Positions 20,501 to 24,246 of a DNA stretch of 24,246 nt are shown in pieces; the first letter of the stretch is position 1; every line of letters starts with the position of its first letter. Origin of the DNA: Microbacteriaceae bacterium UBA1487 (lineage in GTDB: Bacteria; Actinomycetota; Actinomycetes; Actinomycetales; Microbacteriaceae); NCBI GenBank assembly GCA_002325245.1, contig DCRR01000004.1, positions 1 through 24,246 on the forward strand, in the 5' to 3' direction. Below the pieces are notes generated by a model. That model searched no databases. It was not told where the DNA came from and saw only the letters and a list, made by a program, of their open reading frames with translations. The translations under genes and the position numbers were made by a program.

Positions 20501-20756
20501 GCATCCGCTCAGCGAGCTCGCCCGCGGCCTTGCGCGTGAAGGTGAGGCCCAGGATCTCGGCGGGCCGCACGTAGCCGTTGGCGACCAGCCAGAGCGCGCG
20601 CGCCGCCATCGTCTCGGTCTTGCCGCTGCCGGCGCCCGCGACGACGAGCGCCGGTTCGAGCGGCGCCTCGATCACCGCGATCTGCTCCTCGGTGGGCCGG
20701 TGCTTCTTCAGGCGCTCGGCGATCTCGACCGCCGAGAACTGCGGCAACTCAGTCAC
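17520..20756 (-). CDS. adnB: AdnB-like helicase-nuclease subunit
   Basis: This 1078-residue protein is the likely AdnB subunit of the actinobacterial AdnAB motor-nuclease, which resects double-strand breaks for homologous recombination. The UvrD-like motor has intact motifs: Walker A GAGSGKT (41-47), GLTFTRKAAGELAERM, DEYQDTSVGQ, GDPHQAIYGWRGA, TSWRN, ILTIHGAKGLEWD and YVAITRARHELLLSG. The C-terminal RecB-type PD-(D/E)xK nuclease shows LFHAWVEH, KIDAV (D994), IVDWKTGK (D1007, K1009) and QLQLALYRLAY. AdnB is the lead motor in mycobacteria, and the full motif set here agrees. The GTG at 20756 overlaps the end of adnA by 8 bp and has GGAGG six bases upstream inside adnA, so the subunits are made together. 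An alternative family name is ATP-dependent DNA helicase/PD-(D/E)XK nuclease. Confidence 0.93.
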   Translation of the reverse strand: MTELPQFSAVEIAERLKKHRPTEEQIAVIEAPLEPALVVAGAGSGKTETMAARALWLVANGYVRPAEILGLTFTRKAAGELAERMRTRIAELRAAGLVAEPDPDAAEDLGAELLDAPRVATYNSFASTLFRDHAALVGFDGDAVVLGEAASWLLAREVVVGRDDPRLAEAGKGVDAVATAVLRLASSLGEHLADADAVERMAEDYARLGEIPPEGRYDYAADMASIITPLAPLPALLDAAREFQARKHERGYLQYSDQVRIALRIAERAPGVAEELRARSKVVILDEYQDTSVGQTRLLSALFRGHSVMAVGDPHQAIYGWRGASAANLGEFSDWFDARRSFSLSTSWRNGVKVLDAANTVLEPLAARSPVAVETLTPREGADAVPISVRFEESVVAEAEAVAAWFAERLRPGAVPAGKEPPSAALLLRARATLEHFTGAFARAGVPYHVLGVGGLLAQPLAADLVAALRVIDDPSAGNELIRLLVGSRWRIGTADIAALRDLARWLEKRDLHQQELDDVVRDRLRGSVIEEESASIVDALDFLALQKREHGAIRGFSEEGLRRLREAGALFAGLRSRTRLELADLVTVTLQELDLDIEAAANEARPGSARVLEAFFDALAQFEQLGRGGSLRAFLGWLREAESRDRLSPRSDPPEPGCVQILTIHGAKGLEWDLVAVPRLVEGELPSRARDTGAWVGFGQLPYEFRGDTHALPVFAWRSATSRAELRASFAEFKKQVGAGQLDEDRRLAYVAITRARHELLLSGSFWSSQTKWRGPSRFLSELEQAGVIDALPTEPAELDVNPLLGEPATVSWPRDPLGHRRARVEAAGELVRGALEEESVESATAAAGPWARDVELLLAERRQQLAGPPAVAPPARIPASRFHEYVSDPERVTAELRRPMPERPYRATRLGTLFHAWVEHRADPDGLEEELDARFSELDIDADTELVAVDADRFAELKATFESSPWAELKPVEVEREIHLPFDGRTIVCKIDAVYERDGRLEIVDWKTGKAPKDAEDLERKQLQLALYRLAYARWAGVDPELVDAAFYFVAEDRIIRPEHVSSEDELRERWRAALG

Positions 20757-23700
20757 TGGACACCTCCGGGGGCAGCTGCACGGCGCGGATCTCGGAGCCG
20801 TGGGCGAACGCGTCGTCGGTGAGCACGGCCTCGAACTCGGGACCGGTCATCGCCCGCGCCGCGGCTCGCACGCGCTCACGGAACGCCTCGCGCGCCTCAT
20901 CGTCGAAGGCCGCCTGCGGGCGCACCGTGTACGGGAGCTTCTTCGACGTCGACGAGGTGTAGACCAGGCGTGCCTCGTGCAGCGGCACGTCACCGCCGCC
21001 CTCGAGCGCCCCCTCGGCGTGCGCGAGCTGGTAGGCGCCCAGCTGAGGATGCTCGGCGGCGGCCGAAGCGGAGGGAATGAACGAGCCGGTCTTCAGATCC
21101 ATGATCACAAGACCCTCCGGGTGGGATTCGACCCGGTCGATCTTGCCGCGCAGCCGGGCCGGCGCGACGTCGAGCTCGAAGGCCCCCTCGGCCGAGACGA
21201 GTTCGCCGCCGCGCGCCTCGAAGTCCGCCAGGTAGCGAGCTAGCGCCGCGATCGCGGTGCGCGCCACCGTGCGCTGACGCAGCGCATCCCACTCCGACTC
21301 GAAGTGCAGCTCGCCCCAGCGTTCATCGAGGGCGGCCTGGAGTTCGTCGACATTGTGACCTGTCGCATGCTCGAGCACGTCGTGGATCAGCGTGCCCATG
21401 CCGACCGCGGGGCTCGTCGAACCGCCGCCCATCTGCTCGACGAACGCCTCCATCGGGCTGCGCTCGATCGCCTCGATGCGCGACGGCGAGACGCCCACGC
21501 GCGCCTCGGGCTCCGCGAGGTCGACGAGAGGCGCCTCGGTGGAGACAGGGAGAAGTCCGCGCCAGTCATCCGGGTGAGCTCCCGGCACCCCGTCGATCGC
21601 CAGCGCGACCAGCGCTGCGGTGGCCGCGGCGCGCAGCTCGTCGCGCGTGCCGGAGGTCGTGATCGTGCGCCGCAGCCTCCCGACCAGCGGACGCAGTCCC
21701 AAGGGACTGCGGTCCGCCTCGACCGGATCCGCGCCGCCGCGATCGGGGTCGGCGACCAGTTCGAACAGCGGACTCGGCGCCTCGTCGTCGCTCTGGATCG
21801 CCGCGACGACCAGGCGCGCGCGCGCACGCGAGCAGGCGAGCGCGAAGATGCGCAGCTCGTCGGCGAGCACGGCACGCCGCTCGTCCACCGCCGAGGCGCT
21901 CTCGGCGACCTGGCCGCGCAGCACGGCGACGAGATCGCCCGCGCCGAGCAGCGAGCCGCGCAGCCGCAGGTTCGGCCACTGGCCGTCCTGCAGACCCGCG
22001 ACGACGACCGTGTCGAATTCGAGTGATCCGGCACCCGCGGGAGTGGCGACCAGCACCGTGTCGGCGAGCGCCTGCGGCGCGAGGGTGTCCTCGGGGACCT
22101 CGGCATCGAGCACCTCGGCGAGAAACGCCGCCGCACTCGAGTGCGGCGCGCGCTCGGCGAAGCGCCGGGCCGAGGCGAAGAGGGCGACGATGCCGTCGAG
22201 CGCGCGATTGGCCTCCTCAGCGGCCAGGCCCGCGCCGCGAGCCCGCTGCTCCCACGTCGCGGCGACGCCGGAGCCCTCCCAGGCCGTCCAGAGCAGCTCC
22301 TCCGCCGAGGCGCCGGACTCGTTCTGCGCGCGGATCCGGTCGAGCACCTCGGCGACGCGCGCGGCGCGACGACCCACCGCGTGATCGACCGTGGCGAGCC
22401 GGCCCGGGGCGGCGAGCGCCTCGGCCAGCAGTTCGCCGCCGTGGCGGGCCCCGCCCCCGGCGAGCTCCTCGGCGCGGAGGGTGAGCCGCAGCCGTCGCAG
22501 CGCGACCGCGTCGAGCCCGCCGAACGGGCCGAGCAGCAACTCCTCGGCCGTCGTCCCCGTCAACGGGGCGCGGCCGATCGCGACCTCGACGACGCGCAGC
22601 AGCGCCCCCGCCGCCAGGTCGTCGCGCAGCGCCGTCCCACCGGCGAGCGTGCGGGTGGGCACGTGGGCGAGCGCGAGCGCACGCGCCAGCCCCGGTATCG
22701 CCCGGGCGGTGCGCGTCACCACCGCGAGCTGGTTCCACGGCACCCCGTCCAGCAGGTGCCGCTCACGCAGCACGCGCGCGATCGCGTCGGCGTGCGACGC
22801 GGGACTCGCCTCGCGGATCGCCAGCAGGGGGCGCTCGACCGCGTCGGCGACCGCCGACTCCGCCGCACGCTGCATGCCCTCGCCCGCGGCGCCGATGCGG
22901 GCGGTGATCTCGGAGATCACGCGGCGAATGCTCGGGCCGTGCCGGTGCACGGTCGACAGCACGAGTCGGGGCGCCGTCGGGACTCCGAGCCGGACGCCGA
23001 AGCTGCCGACCGCATCCACCTCGCCGCCGCGGAAGCTGTTGCTCGCGGTGTCGGGGTCGCCGAAGCCGATGATGGTGACGCCCCGCTCGGCCAGGGCGCG
23101 CAGCATGCGCATCGTCGTCTCGGTGGCCTGCTGCAGCTCGTCGACGAGGACGAGCCGCACGCGCGAGAGGCGCTCGCCCAGGTCGCCGTCCTCGATCGCG
23201 TGCACGGCGGCGGCGCCGAGCTCGGCCGGATCGAGCATCTCGCCGCGCGCGCTCGCGAGCACCGTCTGGTATTCGACGGCGAAGTCGGCGGCCGCCACCC
23301 ACGCCGGGCGACCCGTCGTCTGCCCGAGGCGTCGGAGCTCGGCGGGCGAGACCCCGAACTCGGTGGCGCGCATCAGGAGCTCGCGCAGCTCCACGCGGAA
23401 GGTCGGCAGGCGGCGCACCACCGCATCCAGGTGCTCGGGCCAGACCGGGCCGCGGCCGTCGTCGAGGTGCCCCTGCAGCAGCTCGCGGATCATCAGATCC
23501 TGGTCGGCGCCCGACAGCAGCCGCGGCGGCGCGGCGTCGTGCGCGCGCGCCTGAGCCGTGGCGAGCTCGAAGGCGACCGAGCTCGCCGTGCGCGCGAGCG
23601 GACCCGTCGTCACGACCGCGAGCTCGCGTGCCAGCCGATCCCGCAGCTCGGTGGCCGAGTGCCGGCTGCCGGTGATCACGAGCAGCTCCGCCGCGTCGTA

Positions 23701-23841
23701 GCCCCGTGTGTGCACGCGGTCGGCGGCGAGCGCCAGGAGCGTCTCGGTCTTGCCCGAGCCTGGCGCACCGATGACGACCGCGCTCGCCCCCTCGGGAAGC
23801 TCGAGCACGGCCCGCTGCGATTCATCCAGCTCGACGCCCAC
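20749..23841 (-). CDS. adnA: AdnA-like helicase-nuclease subunit
   Basis: This 1030-residue protein is the probable AdnA partner, with the same layout of UvrD-like motor then RecB-type nuclease. Walker A GAPGSGKT (25-32) is intact and the Walker B region reads LVLVDELQQAT. Other motor motifs are divergent: GDPDTASNSFRGG replaces the usual GDxxQxIYxFRGA, and motif VI reads ACSRARARL. The nuclease retains LIHDVLEH, GKIDRV (D902), IMDLKTG (D915, K917) and HPQLGAYQLAH, so it should cut DNA. In mycobacteria both subunits carry active nucleases while AdnB does most of the motor work. The GTG at 23841 is preceded by TACCGT at six bases, which suggests a leaderless message. It shares an 89-bp upstream region with the divergent DUF3107 gene. 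Its stop lies within the start region of adnB. Confidence 0.9.
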   Translation of the reverse strand: MGVELDESQRAVLELPEGASAVVIGAPGSGKTETLLALAADRVHTRGYDAAELLVITGSRHSATELRDRLARELAVVTTGPLARTASSVAFELATAQARAHDAAPPRLLSGADQDLMIRELLQGHLDDGRGPVWPEHLDAVVRRLPTFRVELRELLMRATEFGVSPAELRRLGQTTGRPAWVAAADFAVEYQTVLASARGEMLDPAELGAAAVHAIEDGDLGERLSRVRLVLVDELQQATETTMRMLRALAERGVTIIGFGDPDTASNSFRGGEVDAVGSFGVRLGVPTAPRLVLSTVHRHGPSIRRVISEITARIGAAGEGMQRAAESAVADAVERPLLAIREASPASHADAIARVLRERHLLDGVPWNQLAVVTRTARAIPGLARALALAHVPTRTLAGGTALRDDLAAGALLRVVEVAIGRAPLTGTTAEELLLGPFGGLDAVALRRLRLTLRAEELAGGGARHGGELLAEALAAPGRLATVDHAVGRRAARVAEVLDRIRAQNESGASAEELLWTAWEGSGVAATWEQRARGAGLAAEEANRALDGIVALFASARRFAERAPHSSAAAFLAEVLDAEVPEDTLAPQALADTVLVATPAGAGSLEFDTVVVAGLQDGQWPNLRLRGSLLGAGDLVAVLRGQVAESASAVDERRAVLADELRIFALACSRARARLVVAAIQSDDEAPSPLFELVADPDRGGADPVEADRSPLGLRPLVGRLRRTITTSGTRDELRAAATAALVALAIDGVPGAHPDDWRGLLPVSTEAPLVDLAEPEARVGVSPSRIEAIERSPMEAFVEQMGGGSTSPAVGMGTLIHDVLEHATGHNVDELQAALDERWGELHFESEWDALRQRTVARTAIAALARYLADFEARGGELVSAEGAFELDVAPARLRGKIDRVESHPEGLVIMDLKTGSFIPSASAAAEHPQLGAYQLAHAEGALEGGGDVPLHEARLVYTSSTSKKLPYTVRPQAAFDDEAREAFRERVRAAARAMTGPEFEAVLTDDAFAHGSEIRAVQLPPEVSSD
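20763..20767 (-). promoter_or_regulatory. Ribosome binding site (GGAGG) for adnB within adnA
   Basis: GGAGG lies six bases before the GTG at 20756, inside the last codons of adnA. It decides the adnB start and supports coupled translation of the two subunits. Confidence 0.8.
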
Positions 23842-23847
23842 GCCCTC

Positions 23848-23853
23848 ACGGTA
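23848..23853 (-). promoter_or_regulatory. Candidate -10 element (TACCGT) for leaderless adnA transcript
   Basis: TACCGT ends six bases before the GTG at 23841. No recognisable -35 stands at the usual distance. Confidence 0.45.
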
Positions 23854-23918
23854 GCGGGAGCGGCGGACATCCGTTCTGCCGACAGAGAACCGCGCACCCC
23901 CGGGGGCCGGGCATCGAA

Positions 23919-23924
23919 TACGCT
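23919..23924 (+). promoter_or_regulatory. Candidate -10 element (TACGCT) for leaderless DUF3107 transcript
   Basis: TACGCT ends six bases before the GTG at 23931, with no ribosome binding site between. The arrangement mirrors that of the divergent adnA. Confidence 0.45.
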
Positions 23925-23930
23925 GACTCC

Positions 23931-24155
23931 GTGGACATTCGCATCGGTATCGCCAACACTGCCCGCGAGCTCAGCTTCGAGACCTCGCAGAGCCCCGCCG
24001 AGATCGAGAAGCTCGTCGCCGAGGCCCTCGAGTCGGAGGCGAAGTTCATCAAGCTCGCCGACGACAAGGGCAAGGTGTACATCGTGCCCAGCGCCTCGGT
24101 CACCTACCTGGAGATCGGCCCGGCGGAGAGCCGCCGCGTCGGCTTCGTCGCCTAG
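23931..24155 (+). CDS. DUF3107 family small protein
   Basis: This 74-residue acidic protein matches the DUF3107 family (Rv3208A/TB9.4-like), a small actinobacterial protein of unknown function. It starts MDIRIGIANTARELSFETSQ, which looks like two beta strands, followed by a helix (SPAEIEKLVAEAL), then short strands with KGKVYIVPSASVTYLEIG and the conserved end RRVGFVA. There is no membrane segment or signal peptide. The whole family length is present. The GTG at 23931 is the only start that gives the standard N-terminus; no Shine-Dalgarno is seen and a -10-like TACGCT lies six bases before it. It is followed 8 bp later by the next gene on the same strand, suggesting a joint transcript. Confidence 0.9.
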   Translation: MDIRIGIANTARELSFETSQSPAEIEKLVAEALESEAKFIKLADDKGKVYIVPSASVTYLEIGPAESRRVGFVA

Positions 24156-24163
24156 GTCGCGTC

Positions 24164-24246
24164 ATGGAGTTCGTCTTCGTCGTCGTCATCGCCGCCTGCC
24201 TCGGAGCCATCGTGCGCTACACGATTCCGGGTCGCGACTCCCATGG
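24164..24246 (+). CDS. Start of a small membrane protein (cut by window end)
   Basis: Only the first 27 codons are inside the window. The ATG at 24164 opens a hydrophobic segment (MEFVFVVVIAACLGAIVRYT), a probable transmembrane helix, followed by a polar IPGRDSHG. The gene begins 8 bases after the DUF3107 stop, so it is probably cotranscribed. AGG eight bases upstream is the only ribosome-binding hint. In related genomes I recall a small uncharacterised membrane protein with a similar beginning after DUF3107, but this cannot be confirmed from the fragment. Confidence 0.6.
   Translation, partial: MEFVFVVVIAACLGAIVRYTIPGRDSH

Noticed and set aside
18480..20822. A long plus-strand frame opposite adnB
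   Set aside because: It is an antisense shadow; the minus strand carries all helicase and nuclease motifs.
23897..23907. The CCCCCGGGGG palindrome as an operator between adnA and DUF3107
   Set aside because: Simple GC palindromes arise often at this base composition, and nothing places it relative to either -10 element.

Overview
The window looks like a chromosomal segment of a high-GC actinobacterium, most likely of the family Microbacteriaceae (Microbacterium-like). The reasons are very high GC with strong GC3 codon bias, several genes that appear leaderless, AdnAB-type rather than AddAB or RecBCD end-processing nucleases, and gene order. From memory, the order UPF0182 / PDZ-S16 protease / DUF2342 / E1-like protein / uvrD2 / nudC / adnB / adnA / DUF3107 follows the conserved block around Rv3193c-Rv3202c and Rv3208A of Mycobacterium tuberculosis. 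I see no phage, IS element or CRISPR array. No gene-free stretch exceeds 300 bases; the largest gap is about 134 bases (2592-2725).

Layout. (1) 3-3376: a nitrilase-family amidohydrolase lies directly behind a Gly-rich single-pass membrane protein of unknown function (minus strand). The membrane protein has a clear TTGACC-N17-TACGGT promoter. A NERD-domain protein is divergent from it. (2) 3393-5038: a solitary FGGY sugar kinase, a strong hairpin terminator and an initiator tRNA-fMet, all minus strand. (3) 5089-11572: a conserved envelope block with a 960-residue UPF0182 membrane protein behind a membrane-anchored PDZ/Lon-like (S16) protease. Divergent from these are a zincin-like DUF2342 protein and an E1/cyclodehydratase-like protein with a CxxC...CxC metal site. 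(4) 11439-15188: nudC and uvrD2 overlap by four bases (GTGA). uvrD2 is short and overlaps the end of the E1-like gene by 134 bp on the opposite strand. A phosphotransferase-fold protein without catalytic residues is divergent from nudC. (5) 15200-17478: a divergent MFS exporter and LysR regulator pair that looks inserted into the otherwise conserved block. (6) 17520-23841: adnA-adnB, translationally coupled helicase-nuclease subunits for double-strand break resection. (7) 23931-end: a DUF3107 protein and the start of a small membrane protein.

How the genes may fit together: the right half is dominated by DNA repair (AdnAB, UvrD2) and nucleotide or RNA-cap metabolism (NudC), and the middle by membrane-linked proteolysis of unknown target. 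The most unusual observations are three proteins with family-defining residues missing (a Cys-free NudC, a phosphotransferase-like pseudokinase, a zincin without HExxH), an orphan TOMM-type E1 homologue, a 13-bp inverted repeat that would pair the initiator tRNA 5' end with its upstream sequence only in read-through transcripts, and a recurring TANNNT-N6/7-start arrangement in front of six genes. All names come from sequence reading by eye; no search was run.
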